A DNA stretch of 59,697 bases from a virus. Shown here in pieces: positions 1 to 9,402 of the stretch. Numbering within the stretch: the stretch's first letter is position 1; the number at the start of each line of letters is the position of its first letter. Location: IMG/VR virus record IMGVR_UViG_3300009159_004080, positions 1 through 59,697 of that record. One strand, written 5' to 3'. A program made the position numbers and the translations under genes. The notes below the pieces were generated by a model. The model had not been told where the DNA came from, ran no database searches, and saw only the letters and a program-made list of their open reading frames with translations.

Positions 1-444
1 AATAAAATCCTCTAATGTAGCTGAATGCACTACATGGTCATCATGCGGCATATCATTGCCTTGAAGTATAACTCTAGTTCCTCTAGGAATGTTATTAAAC
101 CAATCCATAGAGTCAAAATGCTCAGTGCTGGTGTTAATTATTAGATCCGGGTTTCCAGGCAATGCTATATTACAATCTTTTGTATATGCTTTAAACTTCC
201 ATTCCTTAATAACCCAATTTTCATTTATCATATCAGCGACCGGTTCACACATGGGATCTAAGTCATAGCTTTCAATACGATCAACCATAAACTTTTCTCT
301 ACTTAATAGTAAGAATCCAGTTATACCGTACCAGCCAGCGTATATATGTGTTAGTTTACTATCCCAGCCTAAATTCTCAAGCTCACGGCATAGCCATAAC
401 TTACTATCCACTTGTCCGTTTGAAAATGCGTCTTTGTTTATCAT
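1..444 (-). CDS. Class I SAM methyltransferase-like protein (partial, cut by left edge)
   Basis: An open frame of 148 codons starts at an ATG that overlaps the stop of the upstream SGNH gene (ATGA) and runs off the left edge with no stop, so the 3' end is missing. Residues of the form IYAGWYGITGF, followed about 20 residues later by an acidic ESYDLDP and then DLIINTSTEHF, fit motif I, the acidic ribose-binding residue and the post-motif strand of a Rossmann-type methyltransferase. The substrate is unknown. Family assignment is by motif order only. Confidence 0.55.
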   Translation of the reverse strand, partial: MINKDAFSNGQVDSKLWLCRELENLGWDSKLTHIYAGWYGITGFLLLSREKFMVDRIESYDLDPMCEPVADMINENWVIKEWKFKAYTKDCNIALPGNPDLIINTSTEHFDSMDWFNNIPRGTRVILQGNDMPHDDHVVHSATLEDFI

Positions 445-1262
445 AGATTTGTTAAATTTTTGAGTATAAGATTAATATAATCTAAATAACCTTGATTAAC
501 ATAATCTAAGTATTGTTCGGTAGAAGTTATTTTTTTAATTATGTTAGTTTTAAATTTATCCATTGTAAAATGTTCTATAGATTTTGTATTGATAGTTTCG
601 TATACTAACTCAGCCAATATTTTTAAATTAGGAACAGTTAAGTGATTGGCTCTAGGATCAAATTTAGTAAATTCTACAAAGTCTCGGTACTCGTACCCTC
701 CGATAATTTCTCTTGATGTAATGTCGGTGAACAATACGGGAGGAATTAAAAAATTACTAGGATGAACAATATTAGGAATATGGTGATCCCAATTTATATG
801 TCTTATCATTATAAACGTAGCATTTGGTTTTGACCTTGCTACATTGCTTATTAGATGCACATAACTTTCAAAGTTCATGGAAATTACTGCGTGAGATGCA
901 TTAACCATCCACCATTCTATATGTTCTTTACTCTTATAGTACCAGCTATTGTCAATATGTGGTCTTGTGTCAGGGCCGTGGCAATACCCCCCGGCTGTTT
1001 CTGGATGATTTGAAATTTGAAAATCAAAATGTAATCTTCCTTTAGTACTAGGTATATAAATGACAATATCATCATCACCGATAATATTATGTTGGGCATC
1101 ATTGACAAATTGCAGGGCAGCATATTCGGTACTTCCTCCCCCAACAGCTTTATTGACTAGTGGTATTTGTAATTTTTCTTTGAGCATGACTGTCCATGAC
1201 TGTATACTCGGGTCACTATAGCTGGAACCAAAACTATCTCCGTATATTCTTAATGTTTTCAT
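441..1262 (-). CDS. SGNH/GDSL-like hydrolase
   Basis: A 273-residue protein. The N-terminal IYGDSFGSS matches block I (GDS) of SGNH hydrolases, VGGGSTEYA near residue 43 resembles the block with the catalytic Gly, and DPRANHL near residue 205 could supply the C-terminal Asp/His pair. The family includes esterases, acetyl-hydrolases and O-acetyltransferase partners, so the substrate cannot be read from sequence. It overlaps both neighbours by 4 bases (ATGA), which indicates translational coupling. A second SGNH-like protein lies at 30683-31459. Confidence 0.6.
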   Translation of the reverse strand: MKTLRIYGDSFGSSYSDPSIQSWTVMLKEKLQIPLVNKAVGGGSTEYAALQFVNDAQHNIIGDDDIVIYIPSTKGRLHFDFQISNHPETAGGYCHGPDTRPHIDNSWYYKSKEHIEWWMVNASHAVISMNFESYVHLISNVARSKPNATFIMIRHINWDHHIPNIVHPSNFLIPPVLFTDITSREIIGGYEYRDFVEFTKFDPRANHLTVPNLKILAELVYETINTKSIEHFTMDKFKTNIIKKITSTEQYLDYVNQGYLDYINLILKNLTNL

Positions 1263-2626
1263 TGTCTATACTTCGCCGTATATTCTACCCAATCACCTAA
1301 TTGAGTACTGCCATTCGTGATAGCTGAGGGATATGCTGAAAAAATCGCATCTAAAAAGTCATTGTATTTTTTGGTTATTTCTTCTAGTGTAAAATTTATT
1401 ATGGTATAGTCAGTGGCAAATATGTTACTGTAAAAAAAGAACGGAGTGTCTCCTACAGTCTTAGTCAACAAACTTTTAACTTCGTCAAGTTCAAATAAAT
1501 TACATTTTACATACTCAACATCACATGTCTTAAATCTATTCCATAGTTCCTTAAACTGTTCTTCACTACCGAAGTCTGAAAACAACAATCTTTGATTTTC
1601 TTCAACGCTACCATTGATGTATTTGTAGTATTGCTTAAAGTCATCTGACTGTTTTTCTAGATACGCTGGAAAATCATTGCCATCCCAAGTTTCTTTAAGT
1701 TGTTTGATCCAATCAAGTGATTTCTCATGAAAGTCATAAAACACAAATTTCACATTATCATTTCCATTTAATATATCAAGATACTTAAATCCCGATGCTG
1801 TGCCAAAGTAAGTATCACACTTTTTATTACCATGAAAGTAATAGCGTTCACTATTATATACCCAAATAGTAGGAGCAAGTTTGAATGTTTTTATCCATTT
1901 TTTTTGATTAGAGTTTGACACTAACTTTGTATTTCGTTTTATAAATGCGTCATATAGATTATCTGTATCTGATTCAGGATATATAAACAATCTACATTTA
2001 CGCATTTCATCAGTAAAGTTGTCTATCTTGACACCATTGGCAAACGCAGCTTTAAGAAATCCATATCCTTGGCTAGTTCTGGTGCCTACTGTTGTTCCTT
2101 CAGCACCTTTCATCCAATATGGTGTATAGCGATCATGAAAGTTTTCTTCTGAGCGTATATAGTTAGGAAGTTCTTCTGTTACTGTGTCCCACCCGCCAAA
2201 TTTAGGAGATCCTATTTCTTTCCATTTGTTGATATTAACAAACATCATTTGATGATGTATTTCAACCCACCCGGTGCCTTTCTCACTTTGCCAATCTAAT
2301 GTAAATGCCAATGTAAAAAAATCTGGATTGTCTATGCTATACTTTTCAATTTGTTCTAGTAGTATATTGCTTTTAATTAGGTTGCCAACTGATTGAATGA
2401 ATATTAAATCAAAATCCAAACTATCATTCATTGCGTCATCAATGGTGTTATAAAACATAACTTTACCTTCAACAATAGGAGTTATCATTCTTGAGGTTAG
2501 TGAAAAAGTTAAGTCACGAACTTTGTTAAACAGTTCAGTATGCTTTTCAGCAACCTTTGCTTCATCAACAACAGCAAATTTTACTTTCTTACCTTCAAAA
2601 AATCGTCTTGTATATACTACATTCAT
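1259..2626 (-). CDS. Uncharacterised 455-aa protein, possible two-domain transferase
   Basis: Not recognised with certainty. The first 250 residues are aromatic-rich and alpha/beta-like, with segments such as DFDLIFIQSVGN that resemble glycosyltransferase or Rossmann strands. The C-terminal 180 residues contain VKFVFYDFHEKSLDWIKQL followed by a WDG dipeptide region and later TPFFFYSNIFATDY, a pattern suggestive of a degenerate methyltransferase-like fold. It sits in an ATGA-coupled chain between the SGNH gene and a hydroxylase, so it probably acts in the same accessory pathway. Confidence 0.5.
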   Translation of the reverse strand: MNVVYTRRFFEGKKVKFAVVDEAKVAEKHTELFNKVRDLTFSLTSRMITPIVEGKVMFYNTIDDAMNDSLDFDLIFIQSVGNLIKSNILLEQIEKYSIDNPDFFTLAFTLDWQSEKGTGWVEIHHQMMFVNINKWKEIGSPKFGGWDTVTEELPNYIRSEENFHDRYTPYWMKGAEGTTVGTRTSQGYGFLKAAFANGVKIDNFTDEMRKCRLFIYPESDTDNLYDAFIKRNTKLVSNSNQKKWIKTFKLAPTIWVYNSERYYFHGNKKCDTYFGTASGFKYLDILNGNDNVKFVFYDFHEKSLDWIKQLKETWDGNDFPAYLEKQSDDFKQYYKYINGSVEENQRLLFSDFGSEEQFKELWNRFKTCDVEYVKCNLFELDEVKSLLTKTVGDTPFFFYSNIFATDYTIINFTLEEITKKYNDFLDAIFSAYPSAITNGSTQLGDWVEYTAKYRQ

Positions 2627-3285
2627 AAACTGTAAAACCCTTTATCGTAATTGCCATGTACAATCACATGGTATCTAACTTCATTGCTGTTATTAATAAC
2701 AATATGTTCTGTTCCAACATCTAACACTAATCCAGTGCCAGGCTCAAACGGTACTATACCTTTATTTTTAAAAACAAAATGACATCCCTCTGGATTATTG
2801 ATAGCAATATTTAATGGACTAAATGCTCTTTCAAATTTATTATCACTATGCGGCATAATATATCCACCTGGCGCAAGTCGCATAATACGTACACGATCAA
2901 ATTCTGTAAATGGTAAACTACTTAAAAATTTGTATAAGTTAGGTACACGCTCACACGCATCGGTCCAATGATATCCAGCGTCTGTTGCACTGGTAAACCC
3001 ATACTTAGTATAATGTTCTGTCTTGTGTTTGTCAATACCATGTAGCGTTAGACTTTGCCAACCTTCATGTCCATAGCCTTTTTTCTTGTCTTGTCCACGA
3101 TGATTGAAATATAAATCATCCACTGACTGGCACTCTGTTAATAATAGCGCAGTATCAAAGTCAAATTTGATAGGGTAATACGTACATTCTGGATCATCAT
3201 GTGATTCTTGAAAGTTAGTGTATGTTGGATTTGAGAAGTCTTTGTTTTGGTTGTAAAATGCGAGTAATTCTTCAGGGTAATTCAC
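2623..3285 (-). CDS. Aspartyl/asparaginyl beta-hydroxylase-like Fe(II)/2-oxoglutarate oxygenase
   Basis: A 220-residue protein with the double-stranded beta-helix signature: H146-x-D148 (PHSD), distal H194 (TEHIV) and R204, which would bind 2-oxoglutarate. This arrangement is typical of the aspartyl/asparaginyl hydroxylase family, which hydroxylates peptide side chains or free amino acids. The start appears to be GTG (cac at 3283-3285). It is coupled to the genes on both sides. It is one of nine oxygenase-like genes in the window. The substrate is unknown. Confidence 0.7.
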   Translation of the reverse strand: MNYPEELLAFYNQNKDFSNPTYTNFQESHDDPECTYYPIKFDFDTALLLTECQSVDDLYFNHRGQDKKKGYGHEGWQSLTLHGIDKHKTEHYTKYGFTSATDAGYHWTDACERVPNLYKFLSSLPFTEFDRVRIMRLAPGGYIMPHSDNKFERAFSPLNIAINNPEGCHFVFKNKGIVPFEPGTGLVLDVGTEHIVINNSNEVRYHVIVHGNYDKGFYSL

Positions 3286-4420
3286 GTTTTATCTCCCAGA
3301 ATTTTTTTGATACTGGGGAAAGTTTATCCATATCAAAAAACTCAACAATTTCTGGAAAAGTTTCTTTCCAATTTAATTTTCTATGTCTATCATGAAATTG
3401 TGCATAGTTAATCATATGCAAGCATTTTTGTAAATCAAATTCTCCTATTATTTTAACAATTCTACTGTCTGCGCCGTACTTAGATTTGACGACATTCTGT
3501 AGCTTTGGCGGAATGCAAGTCATATCTATATGATCACCTACTACTGGTTGAGGATTACTGAACCAGCTTGTTAGTTTTGTACTATTAGAATTATATTTTT
3601 TTGAAAATTGTGTTGCCCATTCAGAATATTTGTCTATATACCATATGTTAAATGGCGTTGCTGTAAAACTAGTATTCAGCGTAATATTTTTATAGTTTGC
3701 GTTAATATATTTTATCAAATTATTTTCAACTTGATGCCACTGTAACGGCCATCTTAGATAGTTAAATTGTTCTCCTACTCCATCTATACTAATTCCTATG
3801 TGAACATTTTTAAAATTTTTCCATAGTGCCCATGTTTCGGCACATGGAAATACACTGCCATTTGTTGTATACACAAGATTGACATTCTCAGGATAATTTA
3901 TCAACCGCAACATTTTCAGTTGTGTATCACTATTAAATGGTTCTCCGCCAAAAAAATGAACTTGCTTTGTTTTATCAAAGTCAATTATATTATTAACAGC
4001 ATTAATTCTTTCTTCGATAGTAGTTTTCCAACGATACGATGGCATTTTACTCTTAAGAGTTTTTGTTTCGTACTGTTGCCAAGTAGTGCTATTCCAAGTT
4101 CCGCACATTAGGCATGCGGCATTGCAATCATCATCTAATTGTAATTCAACTTTAATAGCATCTCCTAATACATCATCGTTATTGAATATTCCTTCTCGTT
4201 CTGCAGCATTTCTTGGAGATTTTGTACCTGCTAACTCTAAATCATGGCAGTAACTGCATTCTGGTATCCAATCATCTACTTGTCTTATAGTTTTTAGTTT
4301 TCCAGTAATATCTGAATCAAGAATATTAATTTGAGTTTCAGGAGTGTGTTTAATCCAACAGCATGGTTTTACATTGTCATAAGTAAAGTGATAAGTATTG
4401 GATAAAAATTTACAAAACAT
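3272..4420 (-). CDS. Radical SAM protein with N-terminal twitch-like cysteines
   Basis: The preferred start is the ATG at 4420, 12 codons inside the longest frame, because AAGGA lies at good spacing upstream and the protein then begins MFCKF; this gives 382 residues. The radical SAM cluster is C99-x3-C103-x2-C106 (DDDCNAACLMCG), and FFGGEPF is the SAM-binding GGE motif. Cys20, Cys21, Cys55 and Cys58 form an N-terminal auxiliary-cluster-like set, as in twitch/SPASM proteins. Such enzymes often modify peptides. Its 3' end overlaps the oxygenase gene, suggesting a shared pathway. Confidence 0.75.
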   Translation of the reverse strand: MFCKFLSNTYHFTYDNVKPCCWIKHTPETQINILDSDITGKLKTIRQVDDWIPECSYCHDLELAGTKSPRNAAEREGIFNNDDVLGDAIKVELQLDDDCNAACLMCGTWNSTTWQQYETKTLKSKMPSYRWKTTIEERINAVNNIIDFDKTKQVHFFGGEPFNSDTQLKMLRLINYPENVNLVYTTNGSVFPCAETWALWKNFKNVHIGISIDGVGEQFNYLRWPLQWHQVENNLIKYINANYKNITLNTSFTATPFNIWYIDKYSEWATQFSKKYNSNSTKLTSWFSNPQPVVGDHIDMTCIPPKLQNVVKSKYGADSRIVKIIGEFDLQKCLHMINYAQFHDRHRKLNWKETFPEIVEFFDMDKLSPVSKKFWEIKRELP

Positions 4421-5366
4421 TACCAATCCTTTTATTGATAGAAACATCAGTGTCACAATGGCATAAATTTACAGTACATTTGATAGGCTGTGTTGCCCAT
4501 GTTATGCTCTCTGGATCATTGATTGAGCCCAATGGACCTCCAACACAGCAATTGCCAGCAAATACTGTTCCATTGTAGTCAATATACAATGATTTTAACC
4601 CGATTTCACAGTCATAATCTTTAAAGTGTGTCAACCCACTGTTTATTAAATCAGTGGTGTTAGCATTTTCTACACTCGTGCCATCCTGAAAGAAATACTT
4701 AGCACCTAAACCTAATCCAGGAACATCTTTACGATTCAAATGCAGCATCTTATCTTTGTTAGACGGTCTGTTTTGCTCAAACCATATTTGTTGTGGAATA
4801 TTATACACATGAGCACTTGTATCCATGCCTCTTTTATCTTGAATCATCACTGGTTCTGTTGTAAATTTATCTATTTTAGATAACTTATCGTATGCTGCCA
4901 CACATTGATCCCATTGTCCAGGCAGCATTAATATACGAACATTAGTTGGTATTAGATCCGCAACAGCTAGTGTTTTTTCTAAGAAGTTTATATCAACAAA
5001 TTGCGAATGCCATGATATTGATGCGTAATTTAAATATGCTGCCAATTCTTTCCAGTATCTCACAGGTTTTGCTAGATTAGTTGTTACACCAATAGTATGT
5101 CCACGCTCGTAAAATAGTTTACAAATTTCAGGAAAGAATGGACTAACACTTGGTTCACCGCCACTAACACTACAATGTATTCTAGGATATTTTTCAAACA
5201 ACATTTCGAAAAATCTGAGTGCATTTGCCCATTCGTAATTATGATTTTTTCCCATGTGTAAGTTTGTAGCACAGTATGAGCAATGGTTTGTGCATATATT
5301 ATTAATGATCCATGTTAGATTCAGCGGAGCATTACTTGGTTGCTCTATTCTAATTATTTTGTTCAT
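4410..5366 (-). CDS. Radical SAM protein, tandem copy A
   Basis: A 318-residue radical SAM enzyme with C25-x3-C29-x2-C32 (CTNHCSYC) and SGGEP near residue 109. The C-terminal 60 residues carry several Cys (GNCCVGG, CTVNLCHC) that could hold an auxiliary Fe-S cluster. It is closely related to the next gene upstream (5363-6307): both begin MNKIIRI and share the CTNHCSYC loop and the GGEPS segment, so they arose by tandem duplication. A more distant relative lies at 38108-39052. The substrate is unknown. Confidence 0.75.
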   Translation of the reverse strand: MNKIIRIEQPSNAPLNLTWIINNICTNHCSYCATNLHMGKNHNYEWANALRFFEMLFEKYPRIHCSVSGGEPSVSPFFPEICKLFYERGHTIGVTTNLAKPVRYWKELAAYLNYASISWHSQFVDINFLEKTLAVADLIPTNVRILMLPGQWDQCVAAYDKLSKIDKFTTEPVMIQDKRGMDTSAHVYNIPQQIWFEQNRPSNKDKMLHLNRKDVPGLGLGAKYFFQDGTSVENANTTDLINSGLTHFKDYDCEIGLKSLYIDYNGTVFAGNCCVGGPLGSINDPESITWATQPIKCTVNLCHCDTDVSINKRIGNVL

Positions 5367-6307
5367 TCAATCCACTTGTTTATATTTACATCACTGGAAC
5401 AACTACATATGTCAATGTTGCATTTAATATTATCAGTTGGCCACATAATTTTTTCAGGTTTGTTAATGTTACCAATCTTGCCTCCAACTAAGCAATTACC
5501 TAGATATATTATTCCATTGGGTCGTACAAATAATGATTTTAATCCAATCTCACATTTGTATCCATTGAAGTTAGTAAATCCACGATTAACCCAATCGCTA
5601 GCGTTAGCATCATGTACTACAGTTCCATCATCAAAGTGATAGTTTGCCATTATATTCGCCGGCATAATTGGCATAAGATGTCTTAAGCTACGTTCTTTTT
5701 GATTCCCATGATTATCATTAAACCATGCTAACTGTTCTTCTGTATATACGGAAGCATTAGGGTCAGTATCGTTATATGGTATAATTTTTACTGGTTCGGT
5801 AATAAATTCCCAACGTGCAGATGCTTCATTGAACATAGCTATGCTTTCTTCCCACTTACTTGGCAACATCATTACACGAACTGTGACTAAAATTTGTCTA
5901 GCTGCCGCCACCACTTTTTCTAAAAAGTTTTTATCAGGAAATTCAGGATGCCATGAGAAACTAATATAATCCAAGTAAGGCGCAATGTCTCGCCAATAGC
6001 TAGCTGGTTTAGCTGCATTTGATGTTAGACCTATAGTATGCCCTGCTTCGTAAAACAATTTACAGATATCTGGAAAGAATGGACTTAGACTGGGCTCTCC
6101 ACCACTAACACTACAATGAATCCTTGGGTATCTTTCAAACAGCATTTTAAAAAAACGTTGAGCGTTCTCCCACTCATAATAGTGATTTTTACCTTCATGT
6201 AAGTTTGGAGGGCAATAGCTGCAATGGTTAGTGCATATATTATTAATCATCCATGTAAGATGCATGGGTGCGGTATCGGGTTGTTGTATTCTAATTATTT
6301 TGTTCAT
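5363..6307 (-). CDS. Radical SAM protein, tandem copy B
   Basis: A 314-residue paralogue of the downstream gene, with C25-x3-C29-x2-C32, SGGEPSLSPFF and a Cys-rich tail (GNCLVGG, CNIDICSCSS). The stop overlaps the ATG of copy A (ATGA). It is the first gene of the leftward run; a short divergent intergenic region separates it from the plus-strand gene at 6420. Keeping both copies suggests that they act on different substrates or as a pair. Confidence 0.75.
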   Translation of the reverse strand: MNKIIRIQQPDTAPMHLTWMINNICTNHCSYCPPNLHEGKNHYYEWENAQRFFKMLFERYPRIHCSVSGGEPSLSPFFPDICKLFYEAGHTIGLTSNAAKPASYWRDIAPYLDYISFSWHPEFPDKNFLEKVVAAARQILVTVRVMMLPSKWEESIAMFNEASARWEFITEPVKIIPYNDTDPNASVYTEEQLAWFNDNHGNQKERSLRHLMPIMPANIMANYHFDDGTVVHDANASDWVNRGFTNFNGYKCEIGLKSLFVRPNGIIYLGNCLVGGKIGNINKPEKIMWPTDNIKCNIDICSCSSDVNINKWIE

Positions 6308-6419
6308 TGTTGTGTAAATTAATTTATGAATGCAAAATACAGTAGTATTCTGATTGACTGATAAAACTATTTAGCTATGCTATTTTATTAAAAATAATTT
6401 ATTTCTAATAAATAGTGAT
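6308..6419. promoter_or_regulatory. Divergent intergenic region with candidate promoters
   Basis: This AT-rich gap separates leftward radical SAM genes from a rightward gene. On the plus strand an AATAAATA octamer at 6407-6414 sits just before the ATG at 6420 and resembles a T4-type late promoter. TTGACT at about 6350 with TATGCT 16 bp downstream is a weak sigma70 candidate. The leftward side has CATAAATTA, one mismatch from the late octamer. No RNA gene is seen. Confidence 0.35.
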
Positions 6420-7040
6420 ATGATTACTTCTCTGCCTAGTATTGCCATTCTAATAGATTGTTGGAAAAGTCCCAAACCAGGGGTCACGACTGACAAATGT
6501 TTTAACGACATTACACGTTTCATAGATGCCACGGAGTCTATTACAACTGTAATATTGGCTACGTATAGCTGTAAAACAGAACGAGACGCTGATTCTATTT
6601 GGTCTGATAATGCCAGATTGCTGTTTAACAATACAAAAAGAAAAAAAATTATTGATTTAAAATGGGCTTTTGATACGTTATATACCCACCATAATGATTT
6701 TAAATTACAGCAGACAGATCCTATTATATGGAATTATAGAAACCCAACAAAATATCAAATATCTATGCATTGGTTGTGGCAGTTAGAATACTATTTGTCA
6801 TTACATCCTGAGATAAAAAATATATATTTTTTTGGTGCTGCGTGGGAAGACTGTGTGCGATACCGTTCTTTGGGATATGAATCTATATCAAACGAAATTC
6901 CCAATCTTAATATATTGACCAATAGTAAATGTCTTATATCTAAATTTAATATTGATTCTATTAATATGGAAAATGAGCCTGATTGGAAGTCGCTTGGTAA
7001 TGACATATATCATTACCAGCCTATATCACACAGTATCTAG
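6420..7040 (+). CDS. Uncharacterised protein, possibly isochorismatase-like
   Basis: A 206-residue protein on the plus strand inside a minus-strand block. The opening SIAILIDCW could hold the catalytic Asp of the isochorismatase/cysteine hydrolase fold, and FFGAAWEDCVRYRSLGY resembles that family's G-x4-x-x-C-V nucleophile segment; a clear catalytic Lys is not evident. The match is weak and the protein could instead be structural or unknown. Its 3' end overlaps the convergent neighbour by a few bases. Confidence 0.45.
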   Translation: MITSLPSIAILIDCWKSPKPGVTTDKCFNDITRFIDATESITTVILATYSCKTERDADSIWSDNARLLFNNTKRKKIIDLKWAFDTLYTHHNDFKLQQTDPIIWNYRNPTKYQISMHWLWQLEYYLSLHPEIKNIYFFGAAWEDCVRYRSLGYESISNEIPNLNILTNSKCLISKFNIDSINMENEPDWKSLGNDIYHYQPISHSI

Positions 7041-8045
7041 TATCTGTATATTAACTATTTTATTAAACTTACTCCATACATTAATATTCCATTCCTTGGC
7101 GTCTTTGTGAGAGTATGTAGCAGGCACCGTAATTGATTCACCATTGCCAATTTTATAATCTGATATTCTAGCCACTGGTATATAACCCAATGCTAACTCA
7201 GATAGTTTCATATTGGGATTTTGTATTTCTGATAGTTTATTTTTCATCCACCAGTTATAGAACTTTACTCTGTTGACATAGGTAAGTGATGGACGACCAA
7301 AGTGCATGTAGAACTCAGCCGCAAACCTTGCTTGTGGCCGAACAGCATGTCGTCTCACGACATCAATATCATTTTCATTTAGTACACTTGACCAATGTTT
7401 ACCTAATGTGTTGTATCCTAGATACATCCAGCCCCATTGTAAATCTGAACCAAACAAAAAGAAATCTTCTGGTTTAAGATCCTGATGTATACCTGCTGGC
7501 AAGTAATCAACTAAACAAGTACATAGACCTTGATCAGGAGTTTCCCAATTTCTAAAGATAGCTTCAAAGTTATGTATCTGCTCGTTCAACCTTAAAAATC
7601 TATCATGCAGCTCAAAGTTTTGCCGTTTACCTGGCCATATTGCGTTTGCTAACTCAGGCTTATTATCAGGATTATTAAAATATTTTGTATCCAATAATTC
7701 CTGTAGTCTGTCACCGTATACTTCAAATTCTTCATGTAAATCGTTGAGTACATCTTGATTAGTGTGTAAGTGTTCCAGTGATATAATGTCATCTAACACA
7801 ACATCATACATAGAGTTAATTTTTAATATGTTGTCCCTAAACTCAGCAAAGTTTTCCTTACGATCTTCTGTACTTAAGATTCTTCTATAGTTGGCTTGTA
7901 TAGTATGATTGGCTTCTTGATTCTGCTCGATCATTGCCAACCATCTATCGCCTATGTCAGTATCTAAAATTTTAAATTTAATATGTAACTGCTCATTGTT
8001 TTTATTACTGGCCGTTACAACTAAACTTCGATCATTCTTCCACAT
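7026..8045 (-). CDS. Uncharacterised 339-aa phage protein next to radical SAM gene
   Basis: No family recognised. The protein is mostly helical in character in its first half (many E/N/L residues, residues 30-160) and aromatic-rich afterwards (GSDLQWGWMYLGYNTLG). It overlaps the downstream end of the radical SAM/twitch gene upstream by 14 bases, so it is probably co-translated with it and may be its partner or substrate-delivery protein. That role is inferred from position only. Confidence 0.5.
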   Translation of the reverse strand: MWKNDRSLVVTASNKNNEQLHIKFKILDTDIGDRWLAMIEQNQEANHTIQANYRRILSTEDRKENFAEFRDNILKINSMYDVVLDDIISLEHLHTNQDVLNDLHEEFEVYGDRLQELLDTKYFNNPDNKPELANAIWPGKRQNFELHDRFLRLNEQIHNFEAIFRNWETPDQGLCTCLVDYLPAGIHQDLKPEDFFLFGSDLQWGWMYLGYNTLGKHWSSVLNENDIDVVRRHAVRPQARFAAEFYMHFGRPSLTYVNRVKFYNWWMKNKLSEIQNPNMKLSELALGYIPVARISDYKIGNGESITVPATYSHKDAKEWNINVWSKFNKIVNIQILDTV

Positions 8046-9315
8046 TCAAAGCTACCTTCACGGAACGTAATTCTGGTATTACCTCATACGTGTTTTCTCC
8101 GCGCAAGTCATCTAATTTTTTAGTCTGTCTTACAAAGTGTTTTGCAGCAGCAACGTCAAAGGGTTTAGTTAATTCGAACAAAATGTGTTCAAATAATTTA
8201 CTGATGTTGGTGCTGTATTTTTCATTAAATTCTTCTACAAAGTTTTCCAGCTTAAGAATAATTTCATGTTTAAAGTCGTCCGGTAATATACATACATGAT
8301 AATACTTGGGGCTTTCCAACAGGTTAATAAAGAAGTTGTTATAGTTTAGGCTCCTACGTTTAGGATCACGCTTAACGACACCAATGTCCACCAAATGTGT
8401 AATTATTTCCGGTAATCGGAATACATTAAATGCACCGATAGTGAGTCCGGGTCTAAGTATAATGTTATCCAACGTAGAAAGAGTCTTTAAGTTTTCTTCT
8501 ACTTTGCGCCATACTGTTCCTGCACGGATTAGTTCAGCACGTTCACCAACCTCATCTATACTGGGCCATATTTCCAATTTACCAAACTGCCACTTGCTCC
8601 AATAATCTACAATATTTTTCTTACCGTACGATAGTGTGGAGCAATTAGTGTTGTAGCTTAGTTTTACGTCAAAACGTTCCTTGGCGACCAACATATCCAA
8701 TATTTGCCAGTGTTCGGGCATTAGTAATGGCTCGCCACCAGCAAAGTAGATCCTACGTACATTATCTATCTGTTCGATTAGAAAATCATAGTTAGTTTGC
8801 TCACCAACTGAGTCAATACTCCAAACTTTGTCCTGATCCGCGTACCCTAGTTTAGTGGCGTCGGGAACCCAGGCTGAACTATATGCTGGTCCGCAGCTAC
8901 GGCATTTAAAATTACATAAGTTACTGAAACGAAAATCCCAATACTTCATGTCCATTGTAGTGCAAGTACCATCGGGTTCAGTAATATCGGGAATAGCATC
9001 TAGCACGTCTTGAAAATCTCTACGATGGTACGTTCTGGCACTCTCGCCAGTTACACGTTCACGGTCAAAACATTTGGAACATATCTTTGGCTCTCGACCT
9101 TCGATCATATCCTTTCGAATGGATTTTTGTTGATCACTGTTCCATATTTCTTCTAGTGACATTGTTTTAAGATCACCTGAAAATACTTTATGTGACGCAG
9201 TTAAGCAGCATGGCAGTACTTTACCACTAGGTTCAAATGCAAGATGCATCCAGGGTACAGCGCACAGCGTGGGACTTTCTGAAATAATAGGTATAATTTT
9301 TTGTTCTTGTGTCAT
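8032..9315 (-). CDS. Twitch/SPASM-type radical SAM protein
   Basis: A 427-residue protein with two parts. The N-terminal 90 residues carry Cys18, Cys36, Cys37, Cys79 and Cys82 (CAVPWMHL, GKVLPCC, ICSKCF), the usual auxiliary-cluster segment of twitch/SPASM enzymes, here placed before the core. The radical SAM core has C134-x3-C138-x2-C141 (SNLCNFKCRSCG) and a FAGGEPL motif. Related proteins modify peptides or install cross-links. A promoter candidate lies at 9348-9376. Confidence 0.75.
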   Translation of the reverse strand: MTQEQKIIPIISESPTLCAVPWMHLAFEPSGKVLPCCLTASHKVFSGDLKTMSLEEIWNSDQQKSIRKDMIEGREPKICSKCFDRERVTGESARTYHRRDFQDVLDAIPDITEPDGTCTTMDMKYWDFRFSNLCNFKCRSCGPAYSSAWVPDATKLGYADQDKVWSIDSVGEQTNYDFLIEQIDNVRRIYFAGGEPLLMPEHWQILDMLVAKERFDVKLSYNTNCSTLSYGKKNIVDYWSKWQFGKLEIWPSIDEVGERAELIRAGTVWRKVEENLKTLSTLDNIILRPGLTIGAFNVFRLPEIITHLVDIGVVKRDPKRRSLNYNNFFINLLESPKYYHVCILPDDFKHEIILKLENFVEEFNEKYSTNISKLFEHILFELTKPFDVAAAKHFVRQTKKLDDLRGENTYEVIPELRSVKVALNVEE

Positions 9316-9347
9316 GTGATATTTTAAGACGTTAATGTCGTGTAGGT

Positions 9348-9376
9348 ATTATACACTAATGAGAATAGGAAAACAA
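9348..9376 (-). promoter_or_regulatory. Candidate sigma70 promoter for the twitch radical SAM gene
   Basis: Read on the minus strand, TTGTTT is followed after 17 bp by a perfect TATAAT, about 30 bases upstream of the ATG at 9315. The -35 box is imperfect. Confidence 0.4.
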
Positions 9377-9402
9377 CCGTAATGGAATTTAATAGTAGAA
9401 CG

